NCBI GenBank assembly: GCA_022838965.1
Contig: JALHDK010000001.1
Location: 1-34,445 of the forward strand
Length of the DNA stretch: 34,445 nucleotides
Direction of reading: 5' to 3'
Origin: Actinomycetales bacterium
GTDB taxonomy: Bacteria; Actinomycetota; Actinomycetes; Actinomycetales; Actinomycetaceae
In this document: positions 7,891 to 16,247 of the stretch, in pieces
Numbering within the stretch: the stretch's first letter is position 1
Layout: each line of letters starts with the position of its first letter
The notes under the pieces: generated by a model
What the model saw: only the letters and a program-made list of their open reading frames with translations
Databases searched by the model: none
Told to the model about the DNA's origin: nothing
Program-made: the position numbers and the translations under genes

Positions 7891-8847
7891 ATGATTGACT
7901 TCCGATACCACCTGGTCTCGCTGATCTCTGTCTTCCTCGCCCTGGCCGTGGGCATCGTCCTCGGTGCGGGTCCCCTGCGTGAGGGCATCGGAGAGTCGCT
8001 CACCGGCCAGGTCGAGCAACTCCGGGCCGATCGCGATCAGCTCCGCAGCGAACTCGAGGGCCGGATCGTCGATGTCAATGACCGGGACGCCTGGATTCGC
8101 GTGATGGGCGCGCAGGCGGCAACCGGGCTGCTGGACGGACGGACCGTCGCCCTGGTCGCACTGCCGGGTGCCGAGGACGCCGACGTCGCCGCCGTCGGAG
8201 ACGCGCTCGCCGGAGCTGGCGCCCAGGTGAGCGCCACCGTCCGGCTCACCACCGACTGGGCCGGCGCGGATCCCACCTTCCGCCAGACCTTCGCGCAGCA
8301 GCTCGCGGGGTACCTCTCGCCCGCTCCCGAGGCTGACGCCAGCGCCGACGAGGTTCTGGCACTGGCGATCGCCCAGCTGTTGCGCGACTGGGCGAGTGCG
8401 GACAACCCGAACCCGGGCATCCTGCTGGAGCTGCTGCGTGGCGGCGACGCCCCCTTCCTGAGCCTCCCGGCCGATCCGACCGCGGCTGCCGGCTCCATCG
8501 TCGTCGTCGGACCACGTCCCGCAGTCGTGACGACAACGGGGACAACGACGACCGCCCAGGCGACGATGGACATCGACGGCGCCGGGGTGGTCAGGGCATT
8601 CGCCGCCACCCTGCCGACCGTGACCATCGGCGCCGCCCCCGATCTCATCCTCGCGGTGCGCGAGGCCGGCATCGCCACGTCCACCGTCGACGGGATCGGC
8701 GGGATCCCGGCGACCGCGTCCGTGCCGTTCGCGCTCGCGGCTGAACTCGTGGGCACCCACGGACGGTACGGGTTCGCGCCGAGTGCGAACGATCCCGTGC
8801 CGCCGCTCGTCGACCTGACGGTCGGGGCGGAAGGGACGGTGGGCTGA
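7891..8847 (+). CDS. steB: SteB / MctB-like membrane-anchored envelope protein
   Basis: A 318-residue protein of the Rv1698 family, named MctB (copper) in mycobacteria and SteB in corynebacteria. It opens with MIDFRYHLVSLISVF, typical of the family, then a transmembrane helix (about 9-27) and a short coiled coil (about 36-58, rich in E, Q, L, R). The rest is a secreted-side alanine-rich domain. AGGAG lies 5 bases before the ATG. The stop shares a base with the next ATG (TGATG). A pore or copper-export role has been proposed for Rv1698; the link to steA favours an envelope/cell-separation role here. Confidence 0.85.
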   Translation: MIDFRYHLVSLISVFLALAVGIVLGAGPLREGIGESLTGQVEQLRADRDQLRSELEGRIVDVNDRDAWIRVMGAQAATGLLDGRTVALVALPGAEDADVAAVGDALAGAGAQVSATVRLTTDWAGADPTFRQTFAQQLAGYLSPAPEADASADEVLALAIAQLLRDWASADNPNPGILLELLRGGDAPFLSLPADPTAAAGSIVVVGPRPAVVTTTGTTTTAQATMDIDGAGVVRAFAATLPTVTIGAAPDLILAVREAGIATSTVDGIGGIPATASVPFALAAELVGTHGRYGFAPSANDPVPPLVDLTVGAEGTVG

Positions 8848-9647
8848 TGGGCCGGATGGCGAGCGCGCTCACCGGGGCCGCTGGCTACGCCGCGGCTCGG
8901 GCCGTTCTCCACGCATGGCCGCCGGGCGGTGCGGCGCGGTGGGAGCGGCGCAACTACGCGGGCCGACAGGTCACCCTCCTGGGTGGCGCGGCGGTCGCCA
9001 CGGCTGCCGTCCTCGCCGCCGCGACGACGCCGCAGCCCGCCGGCGCCGTCGTCGCGGCGTGCGGTGGCGGGGCCTTCGGAGCGGTCGACGACCTCGGGGC
9101 CGACTCGGCGACCAGCTCCAAGGGCCTGCGCGGCCATCTCGGCGCCCTCCGGCAGGGCCGGGTGACCACCGGCTTCCTCAAGATCGTCGGCATCGGAGCG
9201 AGCGGGATGGTGGCCTCGGTGCTGCTCACTCCCCGACCCCGCACCCCGCTGGACGTGATCGTCGGTGGCGGTCTGGTGGCGGGGACCGCGAACCTGATGA
9301 ACCTGTTCGACCTTCGTCCGGGGCGCACCCTGAAGGTCGCCGGGACTGCCGCCCTGGTCGGCACCGCGGCCGGGTCGGAACGGGCGGCAGCCGTGGTGGG
9401 TGTGAGCCTGGCGGCCCTTCCGGACGATCTTCATGAGCGCGTGATGCTCGGGGACACCGGGGCCAATGCGCTCGGCGCACTCCTCGGGACCGCCCTCGCG
9501 GGATCGCCCAGCCGCGTCCTCCGCTACGGCTCCCTAGCCGCGATCATCGCGCTGACCCTCGCCAGCGAGAGGGTGAGCTTCTCGAAGGTCATCGCCGGGA
9601 ACGCCATCCTCCGGCGGCTGGACACCTGGGGCCGGCTGCCCGCATGA
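8847..9647 (+). CDS. Small MraY/WecA-like (GT4-type) membrane phosphoglycosyltransferase homologue
   Basis: A 266-residue integral membrane protein with several hydrophobic segments. Three elements resemble the polyprenyl-phosphate N-acetylhexosamine phosphotransferase family (MraY, WecA, TagO). These are 'GAVDD' (D81/D82, the Mg-binding pair), 'NLMNLFD' (149-155, compare the NxxNxxDG motif) and 'LGDTGAN' (201-207, compare GDTGS). It is shorter than MraY or WecA (320-360 residues), and the glycine after the third Asp is missing (LRPGR follows). It may be a reduced enzyme or a binding protein. The gene overlaps steB and murJ by a few bases. Confidence 0.7.
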   Translation: MGRMASALTGAAGYAAARAVLHAWPPGGAARWERRNYAGRQVTLLGGAAVATAAVLAAATTPQPAGAVVAACGGGAFGAVDDLGADSATSSKGLRGHLGALRQGRVTTGFLKIVGIGASGMVASVLLTPRPRTPLDVIVGGGLVAGTANLMNLFDLRPGRTLKVAGTAALVGTAAGSERAAAVVGVSLAALPDDLHERVMLGDTGANALGALLGTALAGSPSRVLRYGSLAAIIALTLASERVSFSKVIAGNAILRRLDTWGRLPA

Positions 9648-11269
9648 ACGCGGCCCGACGCGCCGCGGGCGGCATCGTGGGCGCCGCCGGCATGATCGCC
9701 GTGATCACCCTGGTCTCCCGCGTCGTGGGGTTCGTGCGATGGCTGGTGCACTCCTGGATGCTGGAGGGCGGCTCCGCGACCGCGGGGGCGTACGCCACCG
9801 CCAACCAGATCCCCAACATCCTCTTCGAGGTGGCGGCGGGTGGCGCGCTGGCGTCCGTGGTCGTGCCGCTGGTGGCGGCACCGTTGGCCCGCTCGCTGCG
9901 GCCGCAGGTGGACCAGATGGCCTCCGCCCTGCTGACGTGGGCCGTGGCCGTCCTCACACCCCTCGCGGCGCTGGTGGCCCTCGGCGCGGGCTGGATCGCG
10001 GGCCTGCTCCCCGACCCCGCCGGGCTCGACCCGGAAGAGGTGGCGGCCTTCGACCATCTGGTCGCCCTGCTGCTGCGCATCTTCGCGATCCAGATCCCGT
10101 TGTACGGCGTGGGCATCGTCCTGGCCGGGGTGTTGCAGGCCCACAAACGATTCTTCTGGCCCGCCGTGGCGCCCGTGCTCTCCTCGGTGGTGGTGATCGG
10201 CTCCTACGTGGTGTTCGGCGCGCTGGCCGACGGCAACCAGGACAATCCCGCCGCGCTGTCCACGGCCGCGACCGCGTGGCTGGGCTGGGGCACGACCGCC
10301 GGGGTGGTGGCGATGAGTCTTCCCCTCGCGATCCCGGTCCGGCGGCTCGGAGTCCGGCTGCGGCCCCGCTTCGACTTCCCGCCGGGGGAGGCACGGCACG
10401 CCCTGCGGCTGGCGGGGGCGGGCCTCGGCGCGCTTATGGCGCAGCAGGCCGCCGTGCTGGCCGTGGTGGTGCTGGCGCCACTGGGCGGGGACGCGGGGAC
10501 CCTGTCGATCTTCCAGTACGCCCAGGCGGTCTACCTCCTCCCGTATGCCATCCTCGCCGTGCCCCTCGCCACCGCGGTGTTCCCGCGGCTCTCCGAGTTC
10601 GCCGCCACCCACTCCGGGACCGAGTTCGCCCGGCTGACGACGACGTCCACCCGCCTGATCCTCGTGGTCGGCCTGGTGGGCATGGCGGTCCTCATCGCCG
10701 ATGCCCCCACCGCCCCGCCGATCTTCCGCGTCACTCCCGCGATGGGCGATGCCATCGCCTGGATGGCCCCCGGGGTCGTCGGCTACAGTCTCGTGTTCCA
10801 TTCGTCGCGGGTGTTGTACGCGGTCGATCGCGGCCGCAGCGCGGTGGTGGCGACGGCCACGGGCTGGCTCGCCGTCGTCGCCGCCTCCGTGGCCCTGGTG
10901 CGCCTCCTGGCGCCCGAGGGGGCGGACACCGCCGCCACGCTGCGTGCCCTGGGGGCCGGGAACTCGGTGGGCATGCTGGTGGCGGGTGCCGGCCTGCTGA
11001 TCGCCACCCATCGCCTGACGCGTGGGGAGGGCACCGGAGCCATGCTGCGGACCCTTGCGGTGGCCGCGGTGGGAGCGCTCGCCGGTGGCCTCGTGGGCCG
11101 GATCGCCGTCGTCGCGACACTCGCCCTGACCGGCGGGGGCATGCTGGGGAGCATCCTTGCGGCGGTGCCCGGCGCGGTGGTGGCGGCGGGACTCACCCTG
11201 CTCGCGGTCTACCTGTTCGATCGTGGAACCCTCGGGCCGCTGCTCGCCCGGATTGGAGCGAACCAATGA
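9644..11269 (+). CDS. murJ: MurJ-type lipid II flippase (MOP superfamily)
   Basis: A 541-residue polytopic membrane protein, probably with 14 helices. The N-terminus has the family pattern 'VSRVVGFVR', then 'ANQIPNILFEVAAGGALASVVVP', which corresponds to the conserved PN-x-LR-x-x-AEGA region. MurJ flips lipid-linked peptidoglycan precursor across the membrane. There is no C-terminal pseudokinase domain of the mycobacterial MviN kind. It is translationally coupled to its neighbours (ATGA at 9644-9647 and 11266-11269). Actinobacterial genomes often have another murJ near the origin, so this copy might serve another lipid-linked substrate; that is inference. Confidence 0.88.
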   Translation: MNAARRAAGGIVGAAGMIAVITLVSRVVGFVRWLVHSWMLEGGSATAGAYATANQIPNILFEVAAGGALASVVVPLVAAPLARSLRPQVDQMASALLTWAVAVLTPLAALVALGAGWIAGLLPDPAGLDPEEVAAFDHLVALLLRIFAIQIPLYGVGIVLAGVLQAHKRFFWPAVAPVLSSVVVIGSYVVFGALADGNQDNPAALSTAATAWLGWGTTAGVVAMSLPLAIPVRRLGVRLRPRFDFPPGEARHALRLAGAGLGALMAQQAAVLAVVVLAPLGGDAGTLSIFQYAQAVYLLPYAILAVPLATAVFPRLSEFAATHSGTEFARLTTTSTRLILVVGLVGMAVLIADAPTAPPIFRVTPAMGDAIAWMAPGVVGYSLVFHSSRVLYAVDRGRSAVVATATGWLAVVAASVALVRLLAPEGADTAATLRALGAGNSVGMLVAGAGLLIATHRLTRGEGTGAMLRTLAVAAVGALAGGLVGRIAVVATLALTGGGMLGSILAAVPGAVVAAGLTLLAVYLFDRGTLGPLLARIGANQ

Positions 11270-12369
11270 GAGTGCTGATGGTTCTCGGGAAGGCCACGGG
11301 CGGTATCGGGGTGCACGTGGACAGCCTCGTCGCCGAGCTGCGGCACCGTGGCCACCGTGTGGACGTTCTCACCGACCCGCTGACGGCCGCGACCTTCGGG
11401 TGGGACGATGCCCACCTGCTGTGGCCCCATGGCCGCAACCCGCTGCAGCTGGCGGCGCTCCGGCGCGCGACCCGCGAGCGTGTTCGCGCCGCGGACGTGG
11501 TGCACGCCCACGGGCACCAGGCGGGCGCGTGGGTCACCGCGGCGGGAGCCCGCACGCCGCTGGTGGTGTCGGTGCACAACGCCATCCTCCCCGGGACCTT
11601 CCCCGGCCCTGTCGCCAGCGGGCTGCAGCGCTGGGTGGCCCGCCGGGCCGCGCTGGTGACCGGGGCATCCTCGGATCTCGTCGCCGAGGCGCGGAGACAC
11701 GGCGCCCGGGCGGCCGAGCTTGCGGAGGTGCCCTCGCCACGGGTTCCGCGGCTGCTGGAGACACCGCTGCGGACGGCCGCGGAACGCAGGACCGCGTCCT
11801 CCGCGTTCGTGGCCGGACTCGAGCGAGGTCTCGATCCGGGGCTCCCGCTCGTGCTCGCCGTCGCGCGGGTCGCTCCCCAGAAGCGCATCGACGTGCTCCT
11901 CGACGTGGCCCGGCGGCTGCGGGGAGAGGCGACCGTGGTGCTGGTCGGCTCCGCCGACGAGGAGCTCCTCGCACGCATCCGGGCACGGGACACCCAGGGT
12001 GACCTCATCCACCTCGGGCCACGCTCCGACCTCGAGGACCTGTACACCACCGCGTCCGTGCTCGTCCTCACCTCGGCGTGGGAGGCACGCGCACTGGTGG
12101 TGCAGGAGGCGATGGCCGCGGGGCTCCCGGTGGTGGCGACGGATGTGGGCGGGATTCCCGACCTGCTGCGGGTGGACGGCGGGACCGTCGGCGAACTGGT
12201 GCCGGTGGGGGACGCCGACGCGACAGCCGCAGCGGTCCGCCGCCTGCTCGCGGACCCGGACCGCGCGGACAGCATCGCCCGGCGCGGTCGGGAGATCGCC
12301 GCGGGTTGGGCCGACCTGCCGGAGACGGCCCGGGTGTGGGAGGCGAGGTACCTCGCCCTCCTCGGATAG
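11266..12369 (+). CDS. GT4-family (GT-B fold) glycosyltransferase
   Basis: A 367-residue retaining glycosyltransferase. The N-terminal half starts '[22 protein letters not shown]', the usual acceptor-domain start. The C-terminal half has '[17 protein letters not shown]' and the EX7E motif (E273...E281) for nucleotide-sugar binding, followed by '[11 protein letters not shown]'. No signal peptide or membrane helix is evident, so it should act on the cytoplasmic membrane face. It overlaps murJ by 4 bases, which suggests that it glycosylates a lipid-linked or envelope substrate handled by MurJ. Donor and acceptor cannot be read from the sequence. Confidence 0.88.
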   Translation: MRVLMVLGKATGGIGVHVDSLVAELRHRGHRVDVLTDPLTAATFGWDDAHLLWPHGRNPLQLAALRRATRERVRAADVVHAHGHQAGAWVTAAGARTPLVVSVHNAILPGTFPGPVASGLQRWVARRAALVTGASSDLVAEARRHGARAAELAEVPSPRVPRLLETPLRTAAERRTASSAFVAGLERGLDPGLPLVLAVARVAPQKRIDVLLDVARRLRGEATVVLVGSADEELLARIRARDTQGDLIHLGPRSDLEDLYTTASVLVLTSAWEARALVVQEAMAAGLPVVATDVGGIPDLLRVDGGTVGELVPVGDADATAAAVRRLLADPDRADSIARRGREIAAGWADLPETARVWEARYLALLG

Positions 12370-12372
12370 AGT
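12367..12372 (+). promoter_or_regulatory. Putative -10 box of a leaderless pyrG promoter
   Basis: TAGAGT fits TANNNT and overlaps the TAG stop codon of the upstream glycosyltransferase gene. It is followed by 8 bases and then the pyrG GTG at 12381. That spacing puts the transcription start at or next to the start codon, so pyrG may have its own leaderless transcript. No clear ribosome binding site precedes the GTG. Confidence 0.5.
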
Positions 12373-12380
12373 GGAATCCC

Positions 12381-14042
12381 GTGGTGAACAAGAACACCGT
12401 CGATCCTCCGCGGCACATCTTCGTGACGGGAGGAGTCGTCTCCTCCCTCGGCAAGGGACTCACCGCCTCGAGCCTCGGACACCTGCTGCGCGCCAGGGGA
12501 CTGGCGGTGGCGATGCAGAAGCTTGACCCCTACATCAACGTGGACCCCGGAACGATGAACCCGTTCCAGCACGGCGAGGTCTTCGTCACCGCCGATGGCA
12601 CGGAGACGGATCTGGACATCGGGCACTACGAGCGGTTCCTCGACGTCGAACTCTCCGGCGCGGCGAACGCGACGACCGGGCAGGTCTACTCGACGGTGAT
12701 CGCCCGGGAGCGCCGCGGGGAGTACCTCGGCGACACCGTGCAGGTGATCCCGCACATCGTCGACGAGATCAAGGACCGGATGCGGGCCCAGGCCCGGCCG
12801 CAGGACGGCCGGGTGCCCGACATCATCATCACCGAGATCGGTGGGACCGTCGGGGACATCGAGTCGCTCCCGTTCCTCGAGGCGGCCCGCCTCGTGCGGC
12901 GTGATCTCGGGCGCGACAACGTCTTCTTCCTGCATGTCTCGCTTGTGCCCTACCTCGCCGCCGCCGGCGAGCTCAAGACGAAGCCGACCCAACACTCGGT
13001 CAATGCGCTGCGCTCCATCGGCATCCAGCCCGACGCCATCGTGTGCCGCTCCGACCGGGACCTGAGCGAGGGGGTCAAGCGCAAGATCGCGCTGATGTGC
13101 GACGTGGACGCCGAAGCCGTCGTCACCTGCCGCGATGCGTCGTCCATCTACGAGATTCCCCGGGTGCTGCATCACGAGGGGCTTGACGCCTACGTGGTGC
13201 GACGGCTCGGCGTGCCGTTCCGGGACGTGAACTGGACCGAGTGGGACCGGGTGTTGCAGCAGGTCCGCCACCCGAAGCACTTCGTGGAGATCGCCCTGGT
13301 CGGCAAGTACATCGACCTGCCCGACGCCTACCTCTCCGTGACCGAGGCCCTGCGCGCGGGCGGCTTCCGGCACGAGACCCGGGTGAAGGTCCGCTGGGTG
13401 CCCTCCGATGACTGCGCCACCCCCGAGGGTGCCGAACAGGCTCTCGCGGGGGTGGACGGCGTCGTCGTCCCGGGGGGTTTCGGGATCCGCGGCATCGAGG
13501 GCAAGCTGGGGGCCCTCCGTCACGCCCGCGAACGGCGCATCCCCACGCTCGGCCTGTGCCTGGGGCTCCAGTGCATGGTCATCGAGTTCGCGCGCAACGT
13601 CCTCCTTCTCCCGAGGGCCTCCTCCACCGAGTTCGATCCCGACACCCCGGACCCCGTGGTGGCCACGATGGCGGAGCAGCGCCACATCGTGGCCGGGGAC
13701 GGTGATCTCGGTGGCACCATGCGCCTGGGGGACTACCCGGCGGACCTGGGGGAGGGCTCTCTTGTCGCGGCCGTCTACGGCGCCACGCGTGTGGTGGAGC
13801 GGCACCGGCACCGCTACGAGGTCAACAACGTCTACCGCGAGCGGCTCGAGGAGCGGGGCATGCTGATCTCGGGGGTCTCGCCCGACCGGGAGCTGGTCGA
13901 GTTCGTGGAACTCGACGCCGAGCTGCACCCCTATTACGTGGGCACCCAGGCGCACCCGGAGTTCCGGTCGCGGCCCACGCGTCCGCATCCACTGTTCGCG
14001 GGGTTGGTGGCCGCGGCGCTGCACCACAGGAGGACCCGATGA
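12381..14042 (+). CDS. pyrG: CTP synthase
   Basis: A 553-residue CTP synthase that makes CTP from UTP, ATP and glutamine. The synthase domain begins with '[22 protein letters not shown]' (P-loop, K25). The class I glutamine amidotransferase domain has nucleophile C393 in 'GLCLGLQCM' and catalytic H525/E527 in 'AHPEF'. I chose GTG 12381 because it gives the normal N-terminus; the reading frame is open further upstream, but only as an alternative frame of the glycosyltransferase gene. The end overlaps the NUDIX gene (ATGA, 14039-14042). Confidence 0.97.
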   Translation: MVNKNTVDPPRHIFVTGGVVSSLGKGLTASSLGHLLRARGLAVAMQKLDPYINVDPGTMNPFQHGEVFVTADGTETDLDIGHYERFLDVELSGAANATTGQVYSTVIARERRGEYLGDTVQVIPHIVDEIKDRMRAQARPQDGRVPDIIITEIGGTVGDIESLPFLEAARLVRRDLGRDNVFFLHVSLVPYLAAAGELKTKPTQHSVNALRSIGIQPDAIVCRSDRDLSEGVKRKIALMCDVDAEAVVTCRDASSIYEIPRVLHHEGLDAYVVRRLGVPFRDVNWTEWDRVLQQVRHPKHFVEIALVGKYIDLPDAYLSVTEALRAGGFRHETRVKVRWVPSDDCATPEGAEQALAGVDGVVVPGGFGIRGIEGKLGALRHARERRIPTLGLCLGLQCMVIEFARNVLLLPRASSTEFDPDTPDPVVATMAEQRHIVAGDGDLGGTMRLGDYPADLGEGSLVAAVYGATRVVERHRHRYEVNNVYRERLEERGMLISGVSPDRELVEFVELDAELHPYYVGTQAHPEFRSRPTRPHPLFAGLVAAALHHRRTR

Positions 14043-14647
14043 CCGGCATCGCCGACGAGCGTGAGTCACGCCCCGTGTTCGACCACACCGATATCTGGCG
14101 CGGGCGCATCGTAGGCATCGTCTCCGAGCACGTCGACCTCGGGGACGGCCGCCCCATCCTCCGCGAGTGGGTGGATCACCCCGGCGCCGTTGCCATCGTC
14201 GCGATGGACGACGCGGAGAACATCGCCCTGCTGCGCCAGTACCGACACCCCGTCCACGCCGCGCTCTGGGAGATCCCGGCAGGGCTGCTCGACCACGACG
14301 GCGAAGACTACCTCGCCGCCGCCGCGCGTGAGCTGGCCGAGGAGGCCGACCTCGGGGCACGGGACTGGCACGTCCTCGCTGACATCTTCTGCACCCCCGG
14401 CGGCTCCAACGAATCGCTGCGTGTCTATCTCGCCCGCGACCTCACGGTGGTGGAGCACGACTTCGAGCGGGTCGAGGAGGAGGCGGACATGGAGATGCGC
14501 TGGGTGCCGCTGGACGACGCGATCGCCGCCGTCATGGAGGGCCGCGTCCACAGCCCCTCGGCCACCGTGGGGATCCTCGCGGCCGCGCAGGCCCGGGCGC
14601 AGGGCTACCGGGGATTGCGCGACGCGGACAGCCCCTGGATGCGCTGA
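14039..14647 (+). CDS. NUDIX hydrolase, ADP-ribose pyrophosphatase type (Rv1700-like)
   Basis: A 202-residue NUDIX hydrolase. It has 'WEIPAG' followed by a Nudix box ending '[10 protein letters not shown]', with the catalytic glutamates of REXXEE present. Two deviations are visible: six rather than five residues between the first Gly and the first Glu, and Asp in place of the usual Gly after EEx. The '[16 protein letters not shown]' segment is typical of ADP-ribose pyrophosphatases. The family hydrolyses ADP-ribose to AMP and ribose 5-phosphate. It is coupled to pyrG, as in M. tuberculosis. The last 43 bases overlap the 3' end of ctaA on the other strand. Confidence 0.88.
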   Translation: MTGIADERESRPVFDHTDIWRGRIVGIVSEHVDLGDGRPILREWVDHPGAVAIVAMDDAENIALLRQYRHPVHAALWEIPAGLLDHDGEDYLAAAARELAEEADLGARDWHVLADIFCTPGGSNESLRVYLARDLTVVEHDFERVEEEADMEMRWVPLDDAIAAVMEGRVHSPSATVGILAAAQARAQGYRGLRDADSPWMR

Positions 14648-15531
14648 GGTGCGGCTACGGTGCGCGGCCACAGCCGGGTGATCGCCATGGTGGTCGTGGC
14701 CACGAGGAGAGCGCTGAGTAGCATGTGGATCGCGACCAGCGCCTCGGGGAGCCCGGTGAGGTACTGCGTGTAGCCCACGACGCCCTGGGCCACGGTCACG
14801 GCCGCGACGCCCCACCACCGACGCCAGCCCAGACCCGTCCGTGTGCTGGTCAGGATCACTGCGGCGAGCACCCCGGTGAACAGCCACGCCAGCCCCGAGT
14901 GGACCCGCGTCACCGCCACGGGATCGAGGGCGAAGCGGGACGGGGCGTCAGCGTCACCCGAATGGGGACCCGTGCCGGTCGTGATGACCCCGGCCACCAT
15001 GAGGGCGGCGCCGGCGACGACGAGGGCGACGACGAGTGGCCGCAGTCGGGCCGGTGGTGGAATCGAGGGGCCGTCCGGCTGGCCGAGCCGGGCGACCAGG
15101 AAGGCGCTCACCGCCACCAGAGCGAGCGAGATGTACATGTGGGAGCCGACCACGGCGGGGTGCAGCTCGGCCAGCACCGACAGGCCACCGATGACCGCCT
15201 GCGCCACGATGAGGAGCAGGATGGTCCACGCCAGTCGCCGGAAGAGCCGTGGCCGCCCCGACTCGCGCCGGTGCACGGCCCACAGGAGGGCGAGCGCGAT
15301 CACCACGAGCACACCGGTGAGGGTCCGGTTGCCGAACTCGATGAAGGGGTGGAGGCTGGACGCCTCGTGGAAGACCGGCGTGAAGCTGCCGGGTTCGCAC
15401 AGCGGCCAGGTCGAGCACCCGAGGCCGGAGCCCGTGAGGCGCACGAGCCCCCCGGTCACGATGATGACGATCTGGGCCACGAGGTTGGCGACAGCGAGGC
15501 GCCGGGTGACAGGGTCGGCCAGCTGGTTCAC
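14605..15531 (-). CDS. ctaA: Heme A synthase (CtaA/COX15)
   Basis: A 308-residue, eight-helix membrane protein converting heme O to heme A for cytochrome c oxidase. 'GGLVRLTGSGLGC' starts the first extracellular loop, which holds a CX5C pair (C39, C45). Candidate heme-ligand histidines include those in 'LHPFIEFGNR', 'LHPAVVGSHM', 'TRVHSGLAW' and 'IHMLLS'. I prefer GTG at 15531: it lies 7 bases after a TAGTTT box and fits a leaderless start, while the upstream TTG at 15540 would overlap that box. Its 3' end overlaps the convergent NUDIX gene. Confidence 0.93.
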   Translation of the reverse strand: MNQLADPVTRRLAVANLVAQIVIIVTGGLVRLTGSGLGCSTWPLCEPGSFTPVFHEASSLHPFIEFGNRTLTGVLVVIALALLWAVHRRESGRPRLFRRLAWTILLLIVAQAVIGGLSVLAELHPAVVGSHMYISLALVAVSAFLVARLGQPDGPSIPPPARLRPLVVALVVAGAALMVAGVITTGTGPHSGDADAPSRFALDPVAVTRVHSGLAWLFTGVLAAVILTSTRTGLGWRRWWGVAAVTVAQGVVGYTQYLTGLPEALVAIHMLLSALLVATTTMAITRLWPRTVAAPQRIQGLSASRNPR

Positions 15532-15538
15532 AGGCCCC

Positions 15539-15544
15539 AAACTA
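15539..15544 (-). promoter_or_regulatory. Putative -10 box of a leaderless ctaA promoter
   Basis: On the minus strand TAGTTT lies 7 bases before the GTG at 15531 and just after the TAG stop of the upstream permease gene (15546-15548). It matches TANNNT at leaderless spacing. ctaA may therefore be transcribed apart from the ABC genes. Confidence 0.5.
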
Positions 15545-15545
15545 C

Positions 15546-16247
15546 CTAATCCCAGCGCAGGCTGCGCCGTGCCAGCAGTCCGAGCACGCCGGCCCAGGCC
15601 AGGAGCACCAGGGCGCTGGGGGTGTCGGCGACGCCGGCAATGGCGGCCCGCAGCCCCTCACCCAGCGCGCCGGGAGGCAGCCACCGCAGCAGCGAGCCCT
15701 CCGGCAGGGGGAGCAGGACACCGCCGCCGGCGACCATGAGAACCCACAGCAGGTTGGCGACCGCCAGCACGGCCTCGGCCCGAAGCGTCCCCCCCACGAG
15801 CACCGCGAGGGCGACGAACGCCGCCCCGCCGAGGGCGAGGAAGAGAGCGGTCAGGACGGCCCCAGCGGCCGACATGCCCCGCCATCCGAGGGCGGCCGCG
15901 ACGCCGGCCAGCACGGCCGTCTGCGCGCCGAGGAGGGCGACGACGGCGAGCGCCTTCCCGCGTACCAGACCGCCGGCCCCCAGGGGCGTCGTCGCCAGCA
16001 TGCGCAGCACACCCCAGCGGCGGTCGAACGCAAGCAGGATCGCCTGCGAGGTGAAGGCGCCCACGACGGCCGTGGCCAGGGCGCCGGCCAGGGCAGTGGA
16101 GTCGGCCGGCGGGGGCAGGTCGAGCGGGAGGCGGACCATGACGACGAGGGCGAGGGCGGGCAGGACGAAGCCCACCAGGAGCTGCTCGCCGTTCCGGAGG
16201 ATGCCGCGCAGTTCCCACGCCGCCTGGGAGAGGCAGAGGCGTGTCAT
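15546..16247 (-). CDS. ABC-2 type transporter permease (Rv1457c-like)
   Basis: A 233-residue membrane protein, mostly hydrophobic with about six helices, of the ABC-2/DrrB type. 'RRWGVLRMLATTPLGAGGLVRGKALAVV' is the usual cytoplasmic coupling segment of these permeases. Its ATG overlaps the stop of the ATPase gene (ATGA in minus orientation, 16244-16247), so the two form one exporter. The substrate is unknown. The conserved place between ctaA and the SUF operon in actinobacteria hints at a link to heme or iron, but this is unproven. Confidence 0.88.
   Translation of the reverse strand: MTRLCLSQAAWELRGILRNGEQLLVGFVLPALALVVMVRLPLDLPPPADSTALAGALATAVVGAFTSQAILLAFDRRWGVLRMLATTPLGAGGLVRGKALAVVALLGAQTAVLAGVAAALGWRGMSAAGAVLTALFLALGGAAFVALAVLVGGTLRAEAVLAVANLLWVLMVAGGGVLLPLPEGSLLRWLPPGALGEGLRAAIAGVADTPSALVLLAWAGVLGLLARRSLRWD

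Noticed and set aside
6466..8760. Long minus-strand open frame (about 764 codons) antisense to recN, steA and steB
   Set aside because: Same cause: high third-position GC keeps the opposite frame open. It has no recognisable domain or start signal.
12078..12380. N-terminal extension of pyrG by 101 codons
   Set aside because: This stretch is an alternative frame of the GT4 gene. It is Gly/Arg-rich and unlike CTP synthase, which starts normally at 12381.
11193..14360. Very long open frame (about 1055 codons) on the minus strand across the GT4, pyrG and NUDIX genes
   Set aside because: It is antisense to well-recognised genes, has low-complexity Arg/Gly/Asp/His-rich composition and no family resemblance. 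It is a GC-driven shadow frame.
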